From Fimbriiglobus sp. (lineage in GTDB: Bacteria > Planctomycetota > Planctomycetia > Gemmatales > Gemmataceae), in assembly GCA_025352585.1 (NCBI GenBank), contig JANXTD010000749.1, positions 1-9,160 on the forward strand: DNA of 9,160 bases, read 5' to 3'. Positions 1 through 6,995 of the stretch are shown here, piece by piece. Both the position numbers and the translations under genes were made by a program. The notes under the pieces are model-generated. The model ran no database searches, was not told the origin of the DNA, and was given only the letters and a program-made list of their open reading frames with translations. The stretch's first letter is position 1. Every line of letters starts with the position of its first letter.

Positions 1-803
1 GCCTTCTCGACGATGGCGACCGCCCCGGCCGACTGGCCCCACGTCTCCTGGCCGCTGGCCTTGATGTGCGAGATGTGGACGCGGCAGCCCGACCGCGTGC
101 CGATGGCGACGGCCTCTTCGACGGCTGCCAACAGACCTCCGCCCTCGTTGCGGATGTGGCTGGCGTAGAGGCCGCCGTGCTTGTTCGCCGCCTTGGCGAG
201 GCCGACGATCTCGGCCGTCTGGGCGTAGGTGCCGGGGTTGTAGATCAGCCCGGTGGAGAGGCCCCACGCCCCGTCGCGCATGGCCGCCTCGACGAGCGCC
301 TCCATCGCCGCCTGCTCGGCCGGCGTCGGCGCGCGGTTGGCGTTGCCCATCACCTTGTCGCGGATGTCGTTGTGCGGGGCGAGGTGGCACTCGTTCGGCC
401 CGATGCCGCCCGCCTCGAGCTTCGTGAAGTAGTCGGCGACCCCCACCGGCCCGGAGCCGCAGTTGCCGGTGACGACCGTCGTGCAGCCCTGCGTGGTGTA
501 GTTCTTGTTGGCCCGGCCGACCTTGCCGAGTAGCCCCGAGTCGCAGTGGGTGTGCAGGTCGATGAAGCCGGGGCAGACGACGAGGCCGGTTCCGTCGATC
601 ACCTTGCCCGGCGTCAGCCCGGCCGGCAGGTCGCCGACGTGGGCGATTTTGTCGCCGTCAATCACGACCGCGCCGAGTTTGCCCGGCGACCCGGTGCCGT
701 CGTGAATCGTCGCGTTGCGAATGACGGTCGGCCCGTCGGCCCGCGCCGGCGGCACCCCGAGGATGAGGACCAGGAGCGCGAGAACGAGGGCGGGACACTT
801 CAC
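1..803 (-). CDS. N-acyl-D-amino-acid deacylase (D-aminoacylase family amidohydrolase), exported, 3' end outside window
   Basis: This is a metal-dependent amidohydrolase of the D-aminoacylase/dihydroorotase superfamily; family members hydrolyse N-acyl-D-amino acids to the free D-amino acid. Only the first 267 codons are present; the C-terminus lies left of the window. Residues 1-22 form a signal peptide (hydrophobic core ALVLALLVLILG, then PPARA before the likely cut), so the enzyme is probably periplasmic or secreted. Residues 26-70 form the small beta domain. The metal motif HTH is at 84-86 within GFIDLHTHCDSGL, and GNCGSG (Cys115) matches the family's metal-bridging cysteine. Further on, SHIRNEG and HISHIKASG carry the later conserved histidines. 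The GTG start at 801-803 is forced: an in-frame TGA, the stop of the upstream gene, lies one codon earlier. It is the second gene of a leftward pair and is probably translated by coupling, because its own ribosome site is weak. Seen: motifs and signal peptide. Known: family reaction. Inferred: exact substrate. Confidence 0.9.
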   Translation of the reverse strand, partial: MKCPALVLALLVLILGVPPARADGPTVIRNATIHDGTGSPGKLGAVVIDGDKIAHVGDLPAGLTPGKVIDGTGLVVCPGFIDLHTHCDSGLLGKVGRANKNYTTQGCTTVVTGNCGSGPVGVADYFTKLEAGGIGPNECHLAPHNDIRDKVMGNANRAPTPAEQAAMEALVEAAMRDGAWGLSTGLIYNPGTYAQTAEIVGLAKAANKHGGLYASHIRNEGGGLLAAVEEAVAIGTRSGCRVHISHIKASGQETWGQSAGAVAIVEK

Positions 804-806
804 GGG

Positions 807-995
807 TCACTTCGCTTTCTTCTTGGCGGCGATCGCCACGCCCTTCGCGACGAGGTCGAGCACGACGGCGGTTTCCATCGTGGCCAGTACGCTGAAGGCC
901 ACGGCCAACACCCGCTTGGTGTCGCTCACGCCGATCTGCGTCTTGTCGGTGTCGGTGTGCCGGGAAACTTCATTGTAGAAGTCGGTCAGGGTCAT
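807..995 (-). CDS. Small conserved-type protein with lysine-rich tail (62 aa), function unknown
   Basis: This 62-residue protein has a polar N-terminal half (TDFYNEVSRHTDTDKTQIGV), a probable helix from about residue 25 to 52, and a basic C-terminal tail ending KKKAK. It has no signal peptide or clear membrane segment. The helix and lysine tail faintly recall the N-terminal half of HU-type or histone-like DNA-binding proteins, and similar short proteins are, as I recall, common in planctomycetes. I cannot assign a function. The ATG is preceded by GGAG (read on the minus strand from bases 1003-1006) at 7-nt spacing, which supports this start. The deacylase gene begins 3 nt after the stop codon, so the two are almost certainly one transcript. 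Confidence 0.75.
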   Translation of the reverse strand: MTLTDFYNEVSRHTDTDKTQIGVSDTKRVLAVAFSVLATMETAVVLDLVAKGVAIAAKKKAK

Positions 996-1147
996 CGTCG
1001 TGCTCCGTCGAAGGGGGGAAGGCGGCCCGCGACGCCCGCGAGCGCGGACGTGTCTGATTGCGTTATCCCACGAATGCCTACGCGGCGCAAGCCCGATTCC
1101 GCTAAACTCGTCCCTTGGGAACCGTACCCGCCTGCCCGAGGCTGCCG
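996..1147. promoter_or_regulatory. Divergent intergenic region with a possible -10 box
   Basis: These 152 bp separate the leftward small-protein/deacylase pair from the rightward NPCBM gene and must hold promoters for both. On the plus strand, TAAACT at 1103-1108 is a plausible -10 box about 40 nt before the ATG at 1148, but no good -35 box lies at the right distance. On the minus strand nothing convincing was found. GAGG at 1138-1141, 6 nt before the ATG, is the ribosome site that decides the 1148 start. Confidence 0.35.
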
Positions 1148-2353
1148 ATGCCCCCTTTCGCCGCCTGGATGCTGTTGACGCTGGCCCTCGTCCCGCCCCC
1201 GCCGGCCGGTGCCCCGCAGTTCGAGGCCAGTACGGTCGCCGGCCCGGCCGTCGGGCGCGTGGCGTCGCTGTCCGCGGCGCTCGCCGTTACTTGGGCCGAC
1301 CCCGCGACGCCGCCCGGCGAGTTGGTCGCGCTGCGCCGGGTCGGGCGGGCCATCCCGCCGCGGCCGCGCGAGCCGATGCTGATCCTCGCCAACGGCGACG
1401 CGGTCGCCGGCACGACCCTCGGCGGCGACGCCAACGCGCTCTCGTTTCGGCCCCGCTTCACGCCGGCCCCGGCCGCGCCGTGGGCGGTGCCGCTGACGGC
1501 CCTCGCCGCGGCCTGGCTCGAAGCCCCCGACGCGGACACCCCGACCGAGCCGTCGCGCTACGCCTGGGCCGGCGGCAAGCGCGACGCGGTGCTCCTCCGC
1601 AACGGCGACGTCCTGCGCGGCGGCCTCGACGGCCTGACGCCGGGCGGCGTGCGCTTCCAAGCGGCCGACAAGCCCGCCGAGGTCGTGCCGCTGACCCGCG
1701 TCGCGGCGCTGGCCTTCGACCCGACGCTGGCCCGCGTGCGCAAGGTGAAGCCGGCCCACGCCCGCGTCACCCTGACCGACGGCTCGCGTCTGACGCTGAC
1801 GCAAGTCGCCGCCGACGCGACGACACTCTCCGGCGTCACGCCCTACGGCCCCCGTGTGCAACTCCTGTGGTCCGAGGTGGTCGCCCTCGACGTGCTCAAC
1901 GGCAAGGCGACTCCGTTGGGCGACCTGACGCCGAAGTCGGCCGAAGTCACCGCCTACACCGGCCTCGCCTGGCCGTGGCGTGCCGACCGCTCCGCCCGCG
2001 GCGCGCCGATCCGGCTCCGCAACGAGTTCGGCGTCAGTACTTTCGACCGCGGGCTGGGCCTGCACTCGCGTACGCGGCTGACCTACGACCTCGCGGGGAA
2101 GTCTCGCCGCTTCGAGGCCCAAGTCGGCCTCGACGCCGTGAGTGGCCGCCGCGGTTCCGCCGACGTGACGATGTTGCTCGACGGCAAGCCGGCCGGCCCG
2201 GAGTCGCTGCGCCGCCTGACCGCCGCGACCGGCACCGTGTCCGTGGCCCTCGACACGACCGGCGTGAAGGAGTTGACGCTGCTCGTCGATTACGGCCCCG
2301 GAGGCGATGCGCAAGACGACGTGAACTTGGCCGACGCCCGCCTGATCGAGTGA
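1148..2353 (+). CDS. Exported NPCBM-domain (carbohydrate-binding) protein with three beta repeats
   Basis: This 401-residue protein is probably cell-surface or periplasmic. Residues 1-22 are a signal peptide (WMLLTLALV core, then PPPPAGA). Three internal repeats of about 50 residues follow at roughly 75-127, 146-195 and 205-254. Each has a strand-rich start of the type LxNGDxLxG (LILANGDAVAG, LLRNGDVLRG, TLTDGSRLTL) and ends in a VPL..V.AL-like strand. The C-terminal domain, about 256-400, has the signature of NPCBM/NEW2 domains, including DRGLGLHSRTRLTYDL, RFEAQVGLD and TLLVDYGPGGDAQDDVNLADA. Such domains are thought to bind sugars or glycosylated surfaces and are common in planctomycetes. 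No catalytic domain is visible. The start is ATG 1148 because GAGG sits 6 nt upstream and the signal peptide follows directly; a TTG at 1115 would extend the frame by 11 codons but lacks support. The gene stands alone before the tRNA. The ligand is unknown. Confidence 0.85.
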   Translation: MPPFAAWMLLTLALVPPPPAGAPQFEASTVAGPAVGRVASLSAALAVTWADPATPPGELVALRRVGRAIPPRPREPMLILANGDAVAGTTLGGDANALSFRPRFTPAPAAPWAVPLTALAAAWLEAPDADTPTEPSRYAWAGGKRDAVLLRNGDVLRGGLDGLTPGGVRFQAADKPAEVVPLTRVAALAFDPTLARVRKVKPAHARVTLTDGSRLTLTQVAADATTLSGVTPYGPRVQLLWSEVVALDVLNGKATPLGDLTPKSAEVTAYTGLAWPWRADRSARGAPIRLRNEFGVSTFDRGLGLHSRTRLTYDLAGKSRRFEAQVGLDAVSGRRGSADVTMLLDGKPAGPESLRRLTAATGTVSVALDTTGVKELTLLVDYGPGGDAQDDVNLADARLIE

Positions 2354-2402
2354 GTGGAGAGTCGGCGCGAACCTGGGCGCGAGTCGGCGCGTCAAAGTGG
2401 GG

Positions 2403-2430
2403 TTGCTCGGCCGCGACGGGCTGGTAAGAT
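2403..2430 (+). promoter_or_regulatory. Likely promoter of the tRNA-Gln gene
   Basis: TTGCTC (2403-2408) and TAAGAT (2425-2430) lie 16 bp apart, and the mature tRNA begins 11 nt after the -10 box. Spacing and sequence fit a sigma-70-type promoter. Just upstream, the 11-bp sequence GAGTCGGCGCG occurs twice (2359-2369 and 2381-2391), with no known role. Confidence 0.5.
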
Positions 2431-2441
2431 TCAAGTGATGA

Positions 2442-2512
2442 TACCCGATAGTGTAACGGTAGCACAACAGTTTTTGGCACTGTTTGTCTAGGTTCGAATC
2501 CTAGTCGGGTAA
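2442..2512 (+). tRNA. tRNA-Gln (anticodon TTG)
   Basis: A complete cloverleaf can be drawn by hand. The acceptor stem TACCCGA (2442-2448) pairs fully with TCGGGTA (2505-2511), followed by discriminator A2512. The D arm lies within 2451-2465 with GGTA. The anticodon stem ACAGT (2467-2471) pairs with ACTGT (2479-2483) around loop TTTTGGC, placing anticodon TTG at 2474-2476, which reads CAA. The T stem CTAGG/CCTAG encloses TTCGAAT (2493-2499). A U1-A72 pair and anticodon UUG fit glutamine. CCA is not encoded. An integrase gene begins about 210 bp downstream and reads away from the tRNA, so the 3' half of this gene is the likely attachment site (attB/attL) of the element to its right. Confidence 0.93.
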
Positions 2513-2527
2513 CTCGCACTTCTCCGA

Positions 2528-2542
2528 CGGGCCGGCGGCCCG
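2528..2542 (+). terminator. Short GC hairpin after the tRNA, possible weak terminator
   Basis: CGGGCC, loop GGC, then GGCCCG forms a perfect 6-bp stem 16 nt after the tRNA. No T-run follows, so intrinsic termination is doubtful. It may equally be a structural element of the attachment region. Confidence 0.25.
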
Positions 2543-2572
2543 AACTCCTGGAAATCAAGGCGTTTCGCGTCC

Positions 2573-2658
2573 TGTGGCACCGAGCGGCCCGGCCCCATAA
2601 TGGGAAGCCGGTGCCTCAATAGTGCCTCATGGCCTATTCGTGCGTCGCCGTGTGGCAC
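2573..2658 (+). repeat. Four copies of TGWGGCAC between tRNA and integrase: possible arm-type recombinase sites
   Basis: TGTGGCAC occurs at 2573-2580 and 2651-2658. Its near-reverse-complement GTGCCTCA (TGAGGCAC on the minus strand) occurs at 2611-2618 and 2622-2629. The order is forward, reverse, reverse, forward within 86 bp, directly between the tRNA and the integrase start. Tyrosine integrases of tRNA-targeting elements commonly bind short repeats in this interval, and the excisionase binds nearby. The sites are seen; their role is inferred. Confidence 0.4.
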
Positions 2659-2722
2659 CCCTCCCGCAATCGTGGCGGCCGGGGTGGGCTTACCCAAGTG
2701 TCCGCCAAGAGCCGCACCCACA

Positions 2723-4023
2723 ATGGCCAACTTGTCCCGAAAGAACGGCGTCTACGTCGCCCGGTTCCGCCTCCGCCGCAAGGAGTACCAGAAGTCCCTG
2801 CGGACGAGGGACCGCAAGGCCGCCGACCTCGGCCTCGCCCAGGTCGAGTTGGCGATCCACCGCCTGGCCCTGGGCTGATCGCCGTCCCGGCCGGCGTCGA
2901 CCCCGGCGACTTCGTCGTCAGCGGCGGCACCCTCGCCGCGACCCCGGCGGACCGCGAGCCGCCGGCCGCCGCGCCGACCCTCGCCGCGGCGGTCGCCGAG
3001 TACCGCGGCAACCTGGCGCACCTGGCCGAGACGACCCGCGGCACGGTCGGGGTCCACCTCGGCAACCTGCTCAAGGGTCTCGGCGCGGCCGGCGGCCGCC
3101 CGGTGGACGCGGTCACCCGGCGGCACCTCGACGACTTCCTCCAGGCCCGGCTCCGTGAGCGGACCGGCGACACCGTCGCCAAGGAGCGCGCGACGCTGCT
3201 GGCGTTTTTCGGGTGGTGCGCGCGGCGGGGCTACGTCGCCGCCGCCCCCACCGACGGCATGGTGGCGGTCAAGAAGGGGGGCAACGGCTCCAAGTTCCAG
3301 GCGCTCGCCCAGGTCGAGGCGACCCTCGCGCGGGGCGGGCTGGCCCCCGCCGCGGCGGCCGCCCTCTGGGACTGGCTGTACCTGAGCCCCGCCGAGATCG
3401 CCGGGCTGCTGGCCCTCGTGAAGTCTCGCGCCCGTCGCGAGGTGTCGCACGTCCTGCACGCCGTGCCGGCGTACACCGGCATGCGGCGCGGGGAGGTGCT
3501 GCGGCTGACCTGGGGCGACGTCGAGTTCGACCGCGACGCGGTCGTCGCCCGCAGCCGCAAGCAGTCGCGGCAGGAGGCGGAGACCGCCCGGCGGATCGAC
3601 CTGCACCCGGAGCTCAAGGCGATCCTCCTCGACTGGCGGGCCAAGCGGCCGCGCGGGCAGTTCGTCGTGTGCGACGAGGGCACCCTCGGGCCGCTGGCCC
3701 GGCACCAGGCCGTCGACCGGTTCGGGCAGCCCCTGCGGGGGACGCCGTGGGCGATCCCCGGGTGCGGCGACCGGCTGAAGGTCGGCTTCCACACGCTGCG
3801 GCACAGCTTCGCCTCGAACCTCGCCGCGGCCGGGGTGGACGCGCGGGTGATCGACGAGTTCATGGGCCACCAGACGGTGGCCATGCGGAAGCGGTACAGC
3901 CACTGCTTCCCGTCGGCGCGGCGGTCGGCCATCGCGACCTTCTCCCTGGCCGCCCCCGCCGCGCCGGCTACCGTGAGCGAGTGCGAGGTCGTCGAGAGTA
4001 GCGGAGAACGGGGGCGGCGTTGA
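2723..4023 (+). CDS. Tyrosine recombinase/integrase with an apparent -1 frame break after codon 51
   Basis: This is a site-specific recombinase that would integrate and excise the element at the neighbouring tRNA-Gln. Residues 1-51 (ATG 2723 to the TGA at 2876-2878) read MANLSRKNGVYVARF..., an arm-DNA-binding beta domain. The rest continues in the -1 frame from 2875 (LIAVPAGVDPGDFVV...) to the stop at 4021-4023. Joined, the protein is about 433 residues, normal for the family. A SAM-like core-binding domain spans about 87-190. Catalytic residues are all present: Arg255 (TGMRRGE), a likely Lys280, His357 and Arg360 (HTLRHSF), His383 (GHQ) and Tyr392 (RYSH). One extra C near 2875, turning GGCTGATC into GGCCTGATC, would restore one frame. 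That suggests a recent deletion or a sequence error; no standard slippery heptamer is present. Read without the break, the -1 frame has an ATG at 2629, but the residues before 2875 in that frame look like a shadow. The stop overlaps the next gene. Confidence 0.85.
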
Positions 4024-5945
4024 GTGTCCTGAAGCCGAGGCCGGACGTGCGCTCGCCGTGGGCGTCCCCCGAGCCCGCGAACCTCGTCGGGGTCGCCTGG
4101 GAGCCGTCGCCGGGGGGCGGGGTCGGCTTCTGGGCCAGCGACGGCCGCGCGTCGGGCCGGGTGGGCGACTTGGCCCGGTACCTGGAGGCCCGGCCGGGGG
4201 CGGTCGTCGCCGTCGTCGGGGCGGGCGAGTTCCTTCGCGCGGCGGACGCCGGGGGCGCGGCCGCCGCCGTCTGGGCGTTGGCCGAGGCCGGCCGGCTCTA
4301 CGACACCGCCCTGTTGGGCGAGTTGGCCCGCCTCGCGCAGCCCCGCTCCGACATCGCGTTCGGGGTAGACTCCGCGGGCGTGCCGGCCGCCTACCTCGCC
4401 GAGGCAGTACGGTCGCGGTGTAGCGACCTTCTCGACATTGCCGACGGGGTGCGGTCGGTGCGGCCGGGCCCTGCCGCCCTCCCCAGGAGCGGCCCGCTCG
4501 GGCTGACGGCCGAGGTGATGGCTGTCCTCGCGGTCGCCCAGTCGGGGGGCGTGCTGCGGGTCGATCCCGGCCGGCGGGAGGCGGCGGTGCGTGAGTGCGA
4601 AAGCCGGCGGGACCGGGCGGCCGAACGCTTGAGGGAGATCGGAGCCCGTCTCGACTGGCTCCGGTTTCGCAAGGGCCGCGTCGTAGCCGGTGCCACCGGC
4701 TACCCACAGTCTAACCCCGACAAGCTCAAGGTTTGGCTCGAGGCCGAGTGCCGCCCCCTGCGGCGGGTCCACGGCCTGCCGGTGCCGATCCGCCCGTACA
4801 CGGACCTCCCGTCGGACGGGGCCGACTTGGCCGCCGACGCGTGGCGGCGGGCCGCCTGCCTCAGCGAGCCGATCGCCGCGTGGGCGGAGATGACGGCGGC
4901 CTGCCGGCTCCGCGGCGAGTTGACGCGGCCAGAAGTCACGCTCGCCTTCGCGACCTTCCCCGCCCTCCGCTCGCGCACGCCGGACTTCGAGGCCGCCGAC
5001 GGCCCCGAGACCCGCGGGGCCTTCACCCCGGCCAACGGCGAGTCGCTGCTCGCCCTCTCCCTGCCGGACCTGGAGTTGCGGTCGCTGGCGTTCTGCCTGG
5101 GGCGGCCCGACGCGGCGGGCCGACTGGGGGAGTGGTTCGCGGCGGGCGAGGACCCCTCCCAGCGGGTCGCCCTACACGCCAGCGGGGTCGGGCCGGGCCG
5201 GTTCGAGCGGATGTTCGTGGACGATCCGGTGGCCGTCGGCCGGCTGCTCGGGCTCACCCAGGCGGCCCTCCGGTACTTGCCGCTCGGCGTCGAGCCGAGT
5301 GCCCTGCGGTGGCTCTCCAGCAGCAGGAACTGCTCACCCGCGGCGACATCCGAGGTGACAGCCGTGGTGGACGCGGTGGCCGACTTGATCCCGGAACTGG
5401 CCGGCTACCTGGCGGACGACACGGCGGGCCGGGTCGCGGAGAACTTGGGCGTGTCCGTGACGGACCTCGACGCCGCGACCGCGGCCTTGCGGGGCGGGGC
5501 CGACCTTTCCGCGTGGCTGACGGGCGTACTCCTGAGCCGGGGGCCGTACCGTGACCGCGTCGATTTACTGGCCCAACTCGCGGCGGCGTTCGTGGACGTG
5601 CGGTGCCTGCAAGACGCCGAGGCCCTCGACGGCCGCTGGGACGACTACCGCGGCGTCACGGGCCGGGACCACGCCGCCCCGACCGGCCGGGTGCTAGGCC
5701 GCGCGACGACCTGGGAGGCGGTCGGCACCGACCACTTGGCTGTCGCCGACGCGGTCATGAAGCGGGCCGCGTTCGCGTGCGCCGCGGGCGGCTTCCCGCT
5801 CGCCGGCGTGAGACGCAACGAGTTGATCGTCCGGGTCCTCTCGGGTCGCGCCGTGGACCCCGGCCCGCTCGTCGAGGCCGCCGTAGCTGGCCTCCTGGGG
5901 GTCGTGCCGGTTCTGGTCGTGGTCCGGAGCCCGGGGCGGGCTTGA
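4020..5945 (+). CDS. Family-A DNA polymerase-like protein lacking catalytic residues (pseudo-polymerase), coupled to the integrase
   Basis: The 641-residue product follows the order of family-A polymerases. Residues 21-110 resemble an eroded 3'-5' exonuclease domain (LVGVAWEP; VVAVVGAGEF where active relatives have an HN..FD-type motif; YDTALLGELARLA). KLKVWLEAECRPLRR (235-249) onward is thumb-like. RTPDFEAADGPETRGAF (319-335) matches the PN-I-Q...R.AF segment. LLALSLPDLELRSLA (343-357) is motif A (DYSxIELR) with catalytic Asp replaced by Ser347 and Glu352 kept. Motif B (K..NFG) is unrecognisable around 411-424. IPELAGYLADDTAGRVAENLG (457-477) and the KRAAF helix (581-585) are retained. VRRNELIVRV (597-606) is motif C with VHDE changed to RRNE, so the second Asp is Asn600. 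Polymerase activity is therefore unlikely. The frame is intact, with codon use like its neighbours, which argues for a kept function such as DNA binding, replication control or integration. TTG 4020 overlaps the integrase stop, and GGAG lies upstream. The family assignment is by eye. Confidence 0.72.
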   Translation: MSVLKPRPDVRSPWASPEPANLVGVAWEPSPGGGVGFWASDGRASGRVGDLARYLEARPGAVVAVVGAGEFLRAADAGGAAAAVWALAEAGRLYDTALLGELARLAQPRSDIAFGVDSAGVPAAYLAEAVRSRCSDLLDIADGVRSVRPGPAALPRSGPLGLTAEVMAVLAVAQSGGVLRVDPGRREAAVRECESRRDRAAERLREIGARLDWLRFRKGRVVAGATGYPQSNPDKLKVWLEAECRPLRRVHGLPVPIRPYTDLPSDGADLAADAWRRAACLSEPIAAWAEMTAACRLRGELTRPEVTLAFATFPALRSRTPDFEAADGPETRGAFTPANGESLLALSLPDLELRSLAFCLGRPDAAGRLGEWFAAGEDPSQRVALHASGVGPGRFERMFVDDPVAVGRLLGLTQAALRYLPLGVEPSALRWLSSSRNCSPAATSEVTAVVDAVADLIPELAGYLADDTAGRVAENLGVSVTDLDAATAALRGGADLSAWLTGVLLSRGPYRDRVDLLAQLAAAFVDVRCLQDAEALDGRWDDYRGVTGRDHAAPTGRVLGRATTWEAVGTDHLAVADAVMKRAAFACAAGGFPLAGVRRNELIVRVLSGRAVDPGPLVEAAVAGLLGVVPVLVVVRSPGRA

Positions 5946-5999
5946 GGCCGCCGCACGGCCTAGCGGCAGCACGAAGATGCGGCGGTCGCCTGAGTCCTG

Positions 6000-6995
6000 A
6001 GTCGGCAATCCGGTCGCAAACCTTGTTACGCTCGAAGATCGAATCGGCGTCGCCGACCCATTTGAACAGTTCGGTGTCGGCGGTGTGTCGCGCGAGACAC
6101 TCGGCGATGACTTGACCGAGCGCCGGCACACTTTTGAATACCCCCTCACCATCTGCCTTTCGGGGATCTCGGTGAAGAACCGCTCGACCTGGGTCAGCCG
6201 CGAGTTGCTCGTGGGGGTGAAGTGGGGGTGGAAGTCGGGGTGCCGCGGCAGGCTGCGCTAGACCGTCGGCGTCATATGCGTCGGGTAGTTGTCCAACAAG
6301 GTGTGTACACCCAGGCCAGCCCTCGACCAGAGTGGCGTCCGCGTGGTTGAGGGGCTTCAGGAACTCCTGTAACGGCGGCGGCGGCGGCAAGTGCGGGCGA
6401 CTCGGAGGTCGCCCTGTTTAACGGGACGAAGGGTGACGCCGCTGCGGGGATGGTCACGGGCGGCGTGTTCGGCTTGGTCTTGCGTCGTTAGCAGGTCGGC
6501 TGGGTGCCGTCGGGGCCTTGCGCCTGGCCCCCTTTGCCCGCCGACAGCACGTTGGCCTTCAAGGGGCGGGGAAGGTCTTGTGCAGGTGGGCTTAGTTCAA
6601 AAGCGCGCCAGGTACGGCCGACTGGGACAAGCCCGCCGCCTTCGCCATCGTGCGGGTGCTTCAGTGGGCGGCGTTGGCAAACTTGATTGACCAACGCGAG
6701 GGTCACGACGCGTTCGGCGTCGGCGTCGGCCACACATCAGGGGTTGCCGGATCGGGGGCGTCGGGGAGCCCCTCGAGCCGCTGGGCGCGATGAGCCAAGA
6801 TCGCCAGGTGCCCACGGCAACTCTGTACACCCCCGAGGAGTACGGCCGCGACTTTGTTGCTCGGCCCGCCGCACACGCCAGGGCCATGCGAACGCGGAGG
6901 CCGAGTCGCTGCGTACTCTTAGGCCGTGCGGCAAAGTTGGCGAGCCTCTTACGCTCGTCGCCGGACAGGACGATGTTAGGCTTTGGGCCTGCCAC
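6000..6995 (-). pseudogene. Decayed IS630-family transposase
   Basis: Fragments in all three minus-strand frames line up in order with an IS630-type DDE transposase. The N-terminus starts at a GTG (6993-6995): GPKPNIVLSGDERKRLANFA, then RPKSTQRLGLRVRMALACAAG. A DADAERVVTLAL segment lies near 6720 in another frame. QEFLKPLNHADATLVEG lies near 6360. LDNYPTHMTPTV keeps the second catalytic Asp (codon 6291-6293), followed by an in-frame TAG at 6258-6260, and FTPTS...TQVERFF keeps the catalytic Glu (about 6183-6185). A further frame change near 6141-6145 leads into FKSVPALGQVIAECLARH...ELFKWVGDADSIFE. The segment with the first Asp is damaged or lost. Several indels and at least one stop exclude function. 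Terminal inverted repeats and TA duplications were not found, so the ends are approximate. Confidence 0.82.

Noticed and set aside
992..2467. Long minus-strand frame (491 codons) opposite the NPCBM gene
   Set aside because: Its low-complexity R/G/A/E composition is typical of antisense frames, and the plus-strand frame has a signal peptide and NPCBM motifs.
2473..2480. TTTGGCAC in the tRNA anticodon loop as a fifth recombinase arm site
   Set aside because: It differs by one base from TGTGGCAC, but it is fully explained by conserved tRNA-Gln anticodon-arm sequence.
2866..2882. Programmed -1 ribosomal frameshift in the integrase
   Set aside because: The overlap CTG GGC TGA has no X-XXY-YYZ heptamer and no obvious downstream hairpin was identified; a one-base deletion explains it more simply.
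2752..4707. Very long minus-strand open frame (651 codons) opposite the integrase and polymerase-like genes
   Set aside because: It is an arginine/proline-rich shadow of high-GC plus-strand genes; the plus strand carries clear family motifs.
6281..6289. TCGGGTA match to the tRNA 3' end as a right attachment site
   Set aside because: It is only 7-8 bases long, lies inside the transposase remnant and encodes part of its conserved LDNYPTH motif.
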